DNA of 64,000 bases from Megalonaias nervosa (taxonomy: Eukaryota; Mollusca; Bivalvia; Unionida; Unionidae): NCBI GenBank assembly GCA_016617855.1, contig JAECUM010000798.1, positions 62,001-126,000 on the forward strand, given 5' to 3'. The notes under the pieces were generated by a model. That model did no database searches. It worked only from the letters and a program-made list of their open reading frames with translations, and was not told the origin of the DNA. Both the position numbers and the translations under genes were made by a program. Shown here piece after piece: positions 13,001-27,300 of this stretch; position 1 is the stretch's first letter; every line of letters begins with the position of its first letter.

Positions 13001-16000
13001 ATGAAAAATAGTATTTTGGAGCAGAATTATCCAAAGACAATACCTATGGGCTGTGAAAGGGAGTTCTCAGCATAGAACACTATTCATACACAGATAAGAA
13101 ACAGACTAAGAAAAAATGAACAGATTAATGCTTATACAACTAGAGGCTAGATCATCTAAAATTTTTTATTTCAATAGGGGTCTTGCATAGTGGATCAGGA
13201 AGAAAGCGAGATGGATATTGAAGTGTTATGTTAATATTGAACTATGATCATTTCATCCTCCTGCTCATTTTTGTTCCACTCGCCACTTGTTTTTGTGACA
13301 AGGGGGTGAAATACCCCCTTACGATTAAAATCCTGGGAGCATCTCTACAAGCGATAACCCTATGAGTTTGCCACATTCCAAGCAAAGGAATATTTTGGTA
13401 GACAGTCTAACCAGGAAGAGGGTCCCTACATGGCCTAGTGGTCTAAGGTGCATGCCATTACAGATCACTGACATCTCATGTCTGACCATCCATGTGGGCC
13501 TTTGAGTCTCAGCTTGGCTAATTTGGATATGTAAGAAAACTTGCCAGTAGCTTCCCATGGGTTGGTGTTTCTCCTCGGAGGTGTGGGGTGTGTGTGGGGA
13601 TTTCTTTGGTTCTTCACCAAATATACTGACCACTGTGTATAGCGTCATCATCGGACATGATGGAAAATTGAAGAAGATGTAAAGCCAGAATATCATGTGC
13701 TGAAATATGGCATTAAATCCACAATAAAACTGACCAAGAGGGGAAAGTTTGTCATTACAGAATGGGCCCTATTCCAGTCACTAGCAAATTCCCTGTTTAG
13801 ACTTTATGCTTCCCAGTCTCTGAACAGATGACCTGGGCAATGGCTGCTTTCAGCCAGAAATAGGATTGTTGGTTTGCTTATACCTTTCCAACCATCAGAA
13901 TGACCATGTAGGTACATCACAGAGTAAGAAAATCCACTGTTCAACTCATTGCTACCTAATGGTCAGGTCTTATTCATTCGTCACTGGAGGATATGTCGGA
14001 AGCCACATTTTGGAATCACACACAACTTGCTCCTCTGTCTCACATTGGCTCACCAAAGGCATATTCTCTTTGGGTCCAGTAGTAGTAGTGTTATGTATAG
14101 GCTCATACAAAAATAACAAGAGAAAAGAGTGAAGCCAACAAGCTTTGTATATTTTAACAAAATAATTTATTTCCCTAGAAAACAATATAAAAATTGGAAA
14201 TAGGACTTACGGTTTGTGAATATAATCCAAAATTTAATCCTAAGATTGAAAAAATATAAGTCCTATCACTAAACAGTTCTAATTGAATCCGGGTTCGAAT
14301 CTCGATGAAATTCCAATATGGAGGCGATGACGTCAGATGATGTCTGTGCTGATGGTAACAGATCCTCAGTTGAATCACAGTTTATGTTTCCATATAGAAT
14401 TCCAGAATGAATTTCCACTGAATTTCTTTGTCCCAGAACTTTTTATAAAAAAGTACACTTGTTTAGTCTTCTAGAGAATAAATTATTAAATTCCAAAAAA
14501 CAGATGAACTTCAAAAACAATCTGGCTTCAACAATAAAAACCGCTTGAGCCCTCAAGGTTTAAATTACAACTGAATAAATTTTTAATACCAATTGGCTGT
14601 TTTAAGCCTCGATTTTAGATCACCTGGTAGTTCACCTGACAGGCTACGTGATTTCTAACTTGAACAGTGCAATAAAAAAAAATGAGAATTATCACGTAGC
14701 TACAATAGCCCTATCTAAGAACCAAATTCTCACACTGAAAATATGTAAAAAAAGAAAGACTGTTTACAGTTCAGCTAACATGCGGGCCGAAATGACCTTG
14801 GCAATAGCCAATCGTCTTCACTCGATGTTTACAAAATCTATGAACCAGAGTGAGCTAATAATAGTGCTAATGTAATATTTTTACGTTCTAAGCAAGCTGA
14901 ATTTACTGGAAAAAATATCGAATCCCGTGAAAATAATCATTACAATAAAATGTAATGAAACAAAAAAAAAAATAAAAAAGAATTTTAAAACTAACACACA
15001 AGCAATTTAATTACATATATGTAACATTAGCACAAAGTGGACCGATGTGGATACCATCCAACATTAGTCTACAATTCCTTAGCAGTGATGAGTATTCCTT
15101 GCCTCTTCCTTCACCAGCTTGTGAGATCATAACTTCCCACCAGACTAGAGAATTCATCTATACAAAAGCAACAGGTTATGTAGCACTGATATTAAAATGT
15201 TTTGGGTGGGACTAATTATGGAAGACTTAGCTGTTGCTATTTAAAGATTCCCTTCTTTAGTTCTGCACTGATGTTCCACTAGATTTAAGGTTATGTCCTG
15301 AAAGAGAATGAAGGTTCGTACATATGGGCTATATTCTTGGGTTAGACCAGAGATCTTTTTCAAAATTCTTATATATTTGAGATTATTTCCCATCCAGAAA
15401 AGAGTAAACTACACAGTAGCAGCAGGCAAGTATTATATCATTAAATTAGTTTTACTCTCCTCACCCAGCTATATTTTTGTATTTAATATTTTACTAATGA
15501 TACTCCAATTATATATTAGCCTGTGACTAGTTTGGTACCTAGGATAACATGGGGAGAATCTATCCCATTGTCAACCAACTCCATTTACACAGAATTTCAG
15601 TGGGGCAAAGAAAGTGACCCAGAAAAAGAAAAAATCTTTTCCATGTACACATTAAGTATTTCAATACAAATGCTATGAAGTACTGAGGCAGTCAGTGAGT
15701 ACTGATAATATATAATATCTCTCTAGTTGATATTTAGACTATTCATTACTTCCATGCAGATCAAGTTTATTTTGGAAAACAATGTCATTGTACCAGCCTA
15801 TGGAAAATTATCCAGATTCCTCTGGTCACATAATGACCAATTAAACAAGCACTGTTCTTTTAGGCCCTAGTATAATTTTACTTCCATAACATCAGGTGAT
15901 AACCATACTAAAGCTGTCAAACTTTTAGAAAACTTCTACTGGGTACCTGTTGATCCTAATGATTGGTTACCCAGGTACCCAATCAAAGGGAAATTGTATT

Positions 16001-18363
16001 AAATGTGTACAAACCTGAAGTTATGTTCACACTTTTTTAAATTAACAGTATCCGATATATGTCACTACCTAATGTCATCTGCTATGACGTTCAATATTTA
16101 TCATTACCTGAGGCCAGAAGAAAAATGTGTTTCTGGTTGGCCAATAAGAAAAAAAAAAATTAACTACCTACCTAATTTTAAAACCAGTGCAGTAGGAAAC
16201 ACACATACTTTTTTTGCCTCATAAAGTTCTGAAATCCTGCATCATCGTCTAGTAAATTGTCGTGGTCTATAGTATTTTGACACCATCCCATTTGTTTGTA
16301 CCCCTCTACTGATTTGAAAAACAGAAGGCATGAAAGATATAAAAATGCACAAAACTTGGTCATTTCATTCATTGATTTATAAGTTCTAACCTGATTGTCA
16401 CCAGGGTGTCCCAAACACTGTCAACTTGGCGTTTTGAATCAGTAGGGAGTTTCTTTAGCAACATGGTCGCCATATTAGCATGGCCAGTCTCTGTTTTCAA
16501 GCAGCAGATGTGATGTAGTTCATCCTCTTTGAAAATTATGTAAATTTTGGAGTTACATATCTCTGAACACATGTATACAAGAGTTCTTCTTTTTTTATTT
16601 GTTCAATTTATTATAGAAATATTAAAAATTGACACAGCTTTTACTGAAGTAGACTATTCTAGAAACCAGAAATAGATAGCTAGCAGTCAGCTTCTGCTTG
16701 CATTGAAACTCCAATAATTCAACTGTTAGGGACCCCGGGTACCTGTTGACAGGCTTCGACAATACTTTTCTTAAAAGAGAAGAGTATTCATTCATGTCAG
16801 TGTGAAATTTGACAAGTGCTTTCAAAGACAGACATCATACTGCCTCAAGCGCACCTTTGCTGTGCAACTTCCGAATACATTATTTTGATTAACAGAGTTA
16901 TAAAAATGAAAACCTGCAAGATGCATTTTGCAGATTTTCCCCACAAGTACTTAAACAAATGGCATAAAAGGACACACAAGTAGTAATCAGAATTTAGAGA
17001 CTAATAATTGCAAGAATTCCACAATCCTGCACTCAATCTAAAATAATACATGCATGTTAAAGCCTAGTTTAACTTAAACAGTCCAGCATATATTTTATGT
17101 CACATGTCATTAACTAAATGTAATTTGAATTTTCAGAACTATGAGAGTTGTAAAGATACAGTTCTGCTACAGGATCTCATATTTAACCACATTCAGTGCA
17201 TCAGGAAAGCCCCTTGGGCCAAACATGAGTCTTTCAGCAGGAAGTTAGACTCGATGGGGCTCACATTGCTCCATCTTGCAGCAGGGTTTGGTTTTCAGAG
17301 GCTAGTGAATACTCTTGTACAGTGGAGGTAAGTGTAGTATTTGTTGAATGGTCTTATACAATGGCGGTATATTAATGTATGTTGAATGTTCTTATACAGT
17401 GGAGGTATGTTTAGTGTATGTTGAATGCTGACATAGATCACAGGCAGTTTTATTGTTAAGACTGAATGGTCTTGTGCCTTCTTCTTGGGTCATCAGTTAC
17501 CTTCCCTTGCCATCTTCAACTAGTTACAAATTACTTTAATTGGAAACTGGATGTAGCACTTTTTCAGAATGCTCTCTGCTTGGACTTATAAAACATCTTT
17601 CACAGAGCTGCCACTCTCATCATTTGGCTTGTTTAGATTATAAAATATTTATTTTCATGACTATGAAATCTCTTGGCAATGATGAGTAATTCAAAGAGAT
17701 GGGCACAAAATGCATCTGAAATGTAACTGGTGGTAGAAGTGAGTGTGGGAGGGCTTACGGACCACAGTCCTCTGGGAGGAGAGTGGTTCATTGATATCAT
17801 TACCATACAGTTTTCAAGCTTACATGCATTAGAGATACTGTTAGAATATAGTGAATGCTTTCATACAGTGAAGGTACATTTAGTACATATAAAGTATTTC
17901 TGTATTTATACTACTGAAATAGAGGAAAGGAATAAGAAACTTTATGAAGATGTACCACTGTGCTAGAAAATTTTTGACTATATTTTAAGGGCAAGTGGAA
18001 TGTATTATGACATCATCCATCAGTCTGTTACCAGTTTTGTTTCTGTGACACAATTCATGTTGTCCACAATCAACTATACTTTGTGTATGGCTAGCACTTG
18101 GAATAAAAATCCTGAAAGATGTAAAAAGTATGGTGAAATTGGTTCTGTGTCACATGCTTGGACAAAACTTGGCAATGAATATTATTTGGGTTAAGAAAGA
18201 AGCCTATTGCACTTGGAGTCAAAAGGCCTCTGGCCAGGGTCATGTTAACTGAAAGAAGAAAAATGGTTTACACACAATAACGTTAGTTCTACATCACAGA
18301 CCAGGACCAAATGTTTGGCTGGTTTGCACTTTGGGTAAAGAACATACATACATGCATGCATAC

Positions 18364-18394
<31 letters not shown>

Positions 18395-21300
18395 CACACA
18401 CAAGCACAAGGGGCTAGAAAGTCTTTGTGGACATGTGTTGATAATATAGACACCTAATTTGATGGTGAAATTAAGAAATGCATTGTAAAATTTATCAATA
18501 ATGAACAGGTATTTTTATATGTGTAAGTGAATTTTGTTTAAATAGTGATCTCTTGCACAGGAAACAATGTTTTCATAGCCTGGAGTGTTTTTTGTGTGGT
18601 GAAGTTATGTTTGTTTATAAACAATAGCCATATTGCTTCCTAGATGATGCTACTTCCTGTTTGACCATTAGGAGGACTGGTTTACAGTCAGACATTTTTT
18701 TCCCTTCCATTTTATTGAAATAATTGGATAATCAGTTGTGACAAGACATAATGTAAAAAATGAAAATAATTTTTATCAAAAACATATCTGAATATTAAAA
18801 AAGAATCTGGTAAAAAGGATGCATTTGTAATTCTGCTAGAGTAATTTGTGAAACATGAATTTCATGCAGTTTTAACCATTTAGAAAAGAACATTGTAAGA
18901 TCAATTACATTGAAGCATTATACAGTGTAGTTCTTTTAAGGATAAGTTGAGGTTCGTCATGGTGAACAGATTATACCCTCAATCTGTCAACACAGAAGAA
19001 TAATGGGATGCATACATCATTTCAGAAATGACAATTATTCACATCTAAAGGTGCTCAATTTGCCCGTTTAAATTCTACAATGGACTTGTTGGGTCAGTTT
19101 ATTTACATTATTGTACCTGTTTAACAACACTATCACATTTTGTCTCAGTAAGTTCAAAAATGTAGTTGATGGGTCAGTTTATTTACATTATTGTCCCTGT
19201 GTTGACCTGTAATAACATTGTATCACATTTTTTGCCTGAATAAATTTGAAAATGTACTTGATGGGTCTGTTTACTTAAATTATTTTGCCTATGTGAACCT
19301 GTTATCACATAGTACCTCATTTTGACGTGTTCATTTACAGGTCAGAGAACCCCAGTTGGCACTTGGAACATGAAGTGGATGCTCAGAGACTGGACAACAA
19401 TGGTTGTACACCATTTGTAGGTATTTTGGTAGCATTTCAGTTGGGATGCAAACTGTCATCATTCTTTTACTCTCCATTTTAAATTTTGTTTTAAGAAAGA
19501 GACTTGTAGACATTTCTCATCCACATTAAATTTGATTTTTAGCTCCATAGAGTTTATGTAATTGTCTTTTGTCTTTTGTCTGTCCGTTGGTTAGCATAAG
19601 TTTATTTCGCTACTCTTCCTAAACTACTTGGAGGATTGCCATGAAACTTTGCACACACATTCATTCCATGGCCTAGTGGGCCCAGAATGAAAATGGTACT
19701 AATTTGACATCCAGTATTGCCACCATTTGGCCATTTGGAAAATATAGCTTCTCCATACATGTGACAGAACCAAGACCTCAAAACAGAAGATTTACAAATT
19801 TTGATCAGTAGGTTGGCTTCTAAACCAGTAGATTTTTTTTCAGCATAAATTTTGCATTCTTCAGGGGGATTGATAACAAAATAAATGAATTTTGTTGCCA
19901 TAAATAACATAGCAAGTTTTGAACATTAATTGGATTTAGATTCTGATAGCAGTGTTTCAGTAATAATTAATACGAGTTAGTATATTGTCAATTAATGAAA
20001 AGGAAGAGTTGTTTTTCCTATTGTTCACTGCAAAGATTTTTAACATCATCCATTAGCAACTTTAGTTTTCATCACAAGATTACTGTCTAGTGATCACTGA
20101 TGACATTCACCATGATTATTAAGCTTCATACTTAGCAGGCTCTGGCCCAGATTTCCCCCTGAGCAGGCTCTGGTCCAGATTTCCCCCTGTGAAGGCTGCA
20201 TAATAAATGTCCTCTCTATAAAATCATTAGAATGTTGTAATGAAAAGACAACTATGCTCAGCCTGCAAAAAGAAGTTTCCTGGGACTGGATTTATAAGGT
20301 TGCCGACTGCTTTCCAGTAGTCCTTCAAGTTATGTTCACTTCATAGGGGAAGTTTCTTACATGAACTCACGATGTATTCCTGAGTCTCATCCTCAAGGAC
20401 TTCTTTCTCTTCATGGCTCAAATCTAAAAATCATTTGGCAAGTTTCACCAAATTTAACAAAAAACCCAAAGATTGATTTAGACTTTAAATAAACAATTAA
20501 AAAATACACCTTTTATTCCTTTATTACTTATGACACATCAAAAAACATCCCGTGTTTGGCTGTAAAGTCCCATATTCCAAAGTTAAGGTAATTAGTTAAG
20601 AACTTGTTGTGTACACGTGTTGGCAGTTCTTGAGCAATTCTAATCTTATTGATCAACTATGCATCATCACACAGGTTGTTGTACTGGTGGAACATTCTGG
20701 TCCCCACTATACTTCCTCTGGCAGGGTTTCTCTAACATGTTGATAGGACATGTAAAACTACATGTTTGAGTTTTTTGATAAAATTTTTAAAAATATTCTT
20801 TTAATTTTCAAATGTGGTAGATTTCGACAATAAAATGGTATGTGCTGTAGACAACCCTTAAAATGGTATTTTTGACTTGTAGAGTCACAAGTATGCAAAT
20901 CTTCTTGAATAGAAAATCATATTAGCATGGAATTTTCACATCTTAGAATGTTTAGTTGGTTCTAATTGAAAATGGTGCCAATCCAATTTCCAATATGGCC
21001 ACCAGAGCAGCCATCTTAAAAGCCTTGCTATTGCAACTGTTCTTGAACAAAGAAGTCATATTGATATGGGACTTTTAGCACAAAACTTCTTACAGTATCT
21101 AGCTGGTCCTTGTACATCCATAATTTCTGACACTACTGCCATCTTAAGAATCCTTTTGTTACCACTCCTTCTGAATGGATGGTCATAGCAAAATGATTTT
21201 TTAAGACATGAGGTCTTGTTGGTAAGAAATGAAATTGGTTTTGCTTAGATGTCCAAGATGGCTGCTACAGTGGACCTTGAGAGTCGTGTTATCTACTTGT

Positions 21301-24300
21301 CCTGAATGATCATATCAGCAGGGGATTTTCACTGAAAGACATGAATTCTTGTTGGTCGTAAATGAAAATCATCCCATTCTGAATTGCATTATGCAACCAC
21401 AGTGGCCATCTTGAATATGTTATTATCACTGCTTCTAGATGGCTGATCATATCAGTATTGTGCTTTCACTAGAAGATTTCTTATGGTGTCTGATTGGTCT
21501 TAACTGGAAATAGTGCACATCTGATGTCCAGTATGGTTACCATAGCAACTATCTTTAAAATCCTTCTTATTCTAGTACAGAATGTCATATCAAGATGGGG
21601 TTTTCACCAGAAGGCTTCCTAATAATGTGTTGTTGCTCCAAAATTAAAATGCTGTTGAACTGATGTTCGATATGGTCAATGTGGTGGTCAACTGGAACAT
21701 TAAGTTACTGCTACTTCTCTTAAATGGGAAGTCATTTAGACATGGGGGTTTTCATAAGAAAAGTTATTTTGGTGTCTAGTTGGTCGTAAATCAGAATGAT
21801 TTAGATTGACCTTTAATATGGTCACAATGGTGCCCACTTTGAAAATATTATCTCTACTTCTTTAAATTTGATGGTTATATCAGCATGATTTTCACTGATC
21901 GTCTTTTTGTGATACCTAGTTGGTCCCAAATGAAAATTGTGTTAATCATGTATCTGATATAGCTGTCATGATGGCTGTCATAAAAAGCTTGCTATAGTTT
22001 TTTTCCCCTGAATGGATTGTCATATTGACATGAGGTTTCAATGGAAGATTTGTAATGATGCTTTGGTTCTAAATGGAGATGATGCCTATCTGACATCCAA
22101 ATCATGCCCACTGCAACAGGTGGTCTCATAACAGGTCTGTGTAGGGTGGCCATTTTTTTAAGAAGTCAGAATTTGGCTTGGTTTAAGAAGGAAAAATACC
22201 CATAATTATTGTGGATATATTCTTTTCTTTATTCATGGTTGTTGTTAATATGTTACTGGCATTTATATAAAGAAAATGATAAAGCACAACATTTACATGG
22301 ATTATAAACCTCATGATGTTGGGTCGAAAGTTTGTATGTACTCTACTGGCATTATGGCAGCTGAATTTTAAAGTTGACTGTAACACAGCATTTATTTATC
22401 CCATTAAAAGGTTTATACCCTCAGCTTATTCAGTAAATTTATTTAGCAAACAGACACCAAAACCTAAGCTGTGACAAAAACAAAACAAAATGGATGATCT
22501 CTGTAAACAAAAGGATGTAACAGATACACTTATATGATCAGATGAAGAGATTTAAGTCCATGGCACATACAACATTGTACTCCTTATATTTGTAATTTAA
22601 TAACAATTAACATCATTATAAGCAAGAAAGAAAGAGGACAGACCTCTAAGTGAAATTTAGAATTAACTCATCTGGAAATGGCTAATAATATATTAATGGA
22701 AATAGACAAGTACCTCATTAGCCCTGGTCATTAGATATTGTAACTTTGGCAACAAATTATTTAAGGCCATACCCATTGTGTTACAGTGAAAGCAGGGTGT
22801 CAAGACCTCTAATTATGACATTAACAGCATTATGCAGATTTATGTAACAGATAAACTGACAATACAAACCTTTTAACTGACTCTGCATGCATAATTGCTT
22901 ATCCCTAAAGACAGAATGCTTAATCATAAAAGTGATTTTCATGGCTCTGCAACACTGGAATAGTTTGTACCTGGTTTATGGTCTGCAGCATACAGTTTTT
23001 ACTCTGTAAATGCAATAAAACCAGTGACCAGATTCAGCTTTTACCCTCATTTTTGAGTGCATCACAATTTGGAACAGCCAGTACTCTGCCTGCAGACAGC
23101 AGCTTCAATCATAGTTAGCACGGATGAAATAAAGTATGTAAGTGCTTATATCTGGCTTGACAAAATGGTTGTTCACAGCAGTGTTGAAACACGTATCTTG
23201 TCTTTAAAACAAAAAATGGTCTCTGGGCATGTTAAGTAGTTGGTTGCTCATGCTAGTGCATTTTATGAAGTAAAATTTAGCTGGTTTTACTGTTTATGAA
23301 TTTGTATTTCATATTGTTCCATTTGTCAAACTGAAGAACTCCTGTTCTCCCCCCATTGTAGCATGCCTTTCTTAGTTTTGAAGGAAAATGGGAAATAATT
23401 CAACTGAACAAAATGATGGAGAATTGATGTAGTGCATGTTTTGAGAAAGTGAGAGGGTGTTTCTTTCATATATTTAATTCAGTATGAACCATGTTAATTC
23501 TCTGTGCTGACATGCTGACTGCCTGCATTAAGGTTGATCCTAGCTTATAAATGAAACTAGTGGAGTGAAAGCATTCCTTAGAGATATATCTAGGCTTAAT
23601 GCTAGTTAAACAGATTGTTTCTACAATAACAACAAATGTACCCATCTATCGTAAAAACTATCTACTCCACAATTTATCATGAGTTAAAAAATTGTATGCA
23701 AATATATCATCTCGTCAAGACATAGATAACTCCTGAAATAATTAATTTGGCACTGTAATTGAGTTGAAATTTGATTTTGGAAGGATTACAATAAACATTG
23801 TAAGTTATACATTCTGCAGAATTGGAAAAGGGAATGGATGGACAATGACAAGTTACAGTCAGATGTTTGTACCCTCTTTTGATTGACAAGGTGGTTTTGC
23901 ACCACAATTGGTGATTATTCATAATTACTGTAACTGACAGTGATAAAAGTTTTGTCACCTTAATTCCACAACATGCATGTGATTTTTAAATGAAAATAGT
24001 AAATATTTAAAATATAGTTACACCTTTTTATACTTTTTGTGCAAGTATTATTCACATCTCTGTGATCCCCTGCTAAAAAAAACACCACTCTCATAAGGTC
24101 ACATTCCTGTTGCAGAAGTGGTGACCTTATAAGAGAGGGATATTTGCATTACATAAATAACAGTCACATGTGAATATTGAAAATGTTATGTGACAAAGGG
24201 AAATTGATTGGAAGTGACATGTCTCACAGGCAAAATTTTAAATTTTAATTTCTTTATTTTAGATGTGGGCATGTGCAAAGGGTCATTTTGAGGCCGCAGT

Positions 24301-27300
24301 ATCTTTGTATCATTGGAACAAAGCAGCAACTAGTGTTTACAACAGAGATGGTTTTCTCCCCTTGACTGTTGCCAGGCAACATGGGTATCATGACCTAGCC
24401 AATCATATTGAAAACCTTCAGTCATCCTGTTCCATTAGTTCATCTGTCTTTTCTGGAGAAGGAATGCTCAACACTACACGGGAATTCTCTTCCCGATCCA
24501 CTATGTCAATTAGTCCAGGCAAACCTGGCAGTGTTAAGCCTTCAGTCACAACCCCTGTGTCAAAAACCAACTTCAGTAATCAGTTTAAACCACCAGAAGC
24601 TGCCTGCTCAAGCAAAGAAAATTGTTTGGGAAATCTTGAAATAAATAGCCCAACTGCCCAGACAAATATGCGTGAAAAGATTGTACGCAGACAGAGTGAA
24701 CAAAGTATTAAAGGTAGGGCCAACAGAGCAAAATTAAAAAAGAGATTGTCTATGGACCTTTTACCCAGTGATTTGGAGCCTACTAGTTATTCGACCACTA
24801 GTGACTTTCAGCGGCCAATTCGGGAGGCTAATTCAGAACCACATTTGGTTATGAATCTGGAGCATCTAACACGAGAATCAAATCCAATGTTATCAGATCA
24901 CAGCAGGGATCTGTCCTCCCCGGATATGTTAATGCAGATGGACATGTCACCTAATTTGGAGAAGCTGGGTCTGGAAGGAATTACACCATTGAATCAAGAT
25001 GTTGTCACATTTACTGGATCTCTATTGATTCAGATGGAGACATCTGGTAAGACCAATTCTACAGGTTTTATTTTAGGTTAGATTTACCTTCCCTAGAGAT
25101 AGGTTTTGGTGTTATTTTGGGGTCCACTTTTCTAGCATTATTAATATTGAAAGGAATGTTACCGGCAGGAATAATAGCAGTGTGTTATATGATAGAGTCA
25201 TGAAAGTATGCTATACACCCGACAATTGATTCTATTAATTTTAAGAATTGTCTTGACGTTAATTAATTTTTCATTGACTACATTTTTCCCACGCATTTGT
25301 TATGTGGGGATTACCCAGAAGATGGTGGACATTAATACAGTGAAAGTAAACATCAGTTTATGATTCATATGAAAAAATTATATTCTTGTAAAAATTCTAG
25401 TCTTCAGATGATAAGTATAAGAGAACTTACAAACGTTTCTAAAACAAAACTGTGGAAATAAAATGGGATGAATTTTGATTTCTCTAGTTGTTTCCATCAG
25501 GAACAAAATAGTACATGTACTGAACATTGAAACCATTTAACTTTTACTGTTTCGTACAGGAAAGCTTACATTTTTAATTTACAAATTTTTTCCTTTTCTT
25601 GTCATAGATTGATAGAGAACTGTCATAGGTTATAAGAATACTGTCATAGGTTATAAGAGAACTGTCATAGATGATAGGAAAACTGTCATAAGTTGTAGGA
25701 AAACTGTCATAGGTTATAAGAGAACTGTCATAGGTTATAGGAAAACTGTCATGGGTTATAAGAGAACTGTTGTGGACCATACATAACTTTTACACAAAAT
25801 TTCAGCATAAACTTTAACATTATTGACGCTTTCACCACTGTCCAAGCTGGAAAATTGATACCAATGTTCCACCATAGTAATGCATGTGAGATAGTAATTT
25901 GTACACAGCTCTAAAATGAGGACACTGTCAGCATATTGGAACAAAAGGGTATGCATATAAGAGAAAGATAAGAGTTTGTTTGCATTCACTTACTGCTACA
26001 CTGAATTCCTTATAATGCTTACTAAGGAATAAAGCAAGATATGCTTGTCTTGTATATTTCACTGTCAAGAGAACACCTTTAAAGAAATGTATGGACAGTT
26101 ATCATATAAGGGGAAGTGAGAGCACTAGTTGAAAATTGGAACCAAACTAGTAAGCATAAATGCTTTTATTACCTCAAACTCCATCACAACTATTTGTATA
26201 CCCATTTAGCAAATATCGTACAAAAGCATATTCATTATTCATAAGTGTGTGCAAATAAGCTAACCAAGAAAAAAGAGAAGTTTAAATGTTATTTGTATAA
26301 TTCCAGTTTCTGGTGTCTTGTACAATACTGTATGTATGTATGTATGTATGTAAGTATGTATGTATGTATTTATGTATGTACAGTCCTACTCACTTATATC
26401 AACATCACTTATATTGATAAGCTGGCTACATTGATGAAAATGTGAAGTCCTGGTGCCATGGTCTATTATTACTACCAAATTTGTCAATCTTATGCCAAAA
26501 TCAAGATAAAAGATAAATGTATATGTTGACAGAAGCCATTGGTCCAAAATTGAACAAATTATTTGTTTTCTAGTCGTTTATATCAACAAAAACTGCCAGT
26601 TCTGACCCATACCTTGTACTACTGTACAAAATGTTTATATCAACAAAAACTGCCAGTTCTGACCTATACCTTGTACTACTGTACAAAAAGTTTATATCAA
26701 CAAAAACTGCCAGTTCTGACCCATACCTTGTACTACTGTACAAAATGTTTATATCAACAAAAACTGCCAGTTCTGACCCATACCTTGTACTACTGTACAA
26801 AATGTTTTGATTTTTGTGTGAGGCTTTAATATTGCCATCTCATTAACAAACTGGTATTTGTTTGGTCCATCAAATTTGACCTTTCATAGCAACTTCAGTA
26901 ACGTTATGCACCCTTCATGAAAGCAAATCATTTCAACAAAGAAAGTCTGTACCAAACTTCAATAAGAGCAGTGAAATCTGATTGTGTGCATTTTCTGACA
27001 TTATTGGTGATTGGAACCACAGGAGTCTTATGTTTTATTAAACAAATGTGACAAACATTTGTGACAATACAAAATAACCTTAACCGTACTGTAAATATAC
27101 AAACTTGTATAGATATGGTTATTTCATCTCACAAATTTTCATCATATTTTATTGATACAATGTTAAACTCCTGTTGGAACACATTTTTTGTGCAGTGAAT
27201 GTTTCCTGCTTTGTAGGAAATAAAAGTAACTACATGTTTACGATGGCTACCAACACAAACAAAATTTACAACCTCTGAAACTAAATATCTGCTGATCAAG

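Noticed and set aside
16178..16572. Two overlapping minus-strand open frames with ordinary amino acid composition
   Set aside because: No recognisable domain, frames shift between them, no convincing splice or promoter context. A protein search could revive them.
25599..25772. CRISPR-like array of short repeats
   Set aside because: Units are contiguous with no spacers and the DNA is eukaryotic; it is a minisatellite.
26563..26829. 88- and 76-residue repetitive open frames on both strands
   Set aside because: Products of a 57-bp minisatellite whose unit is a multiple of three; no start context or homology.
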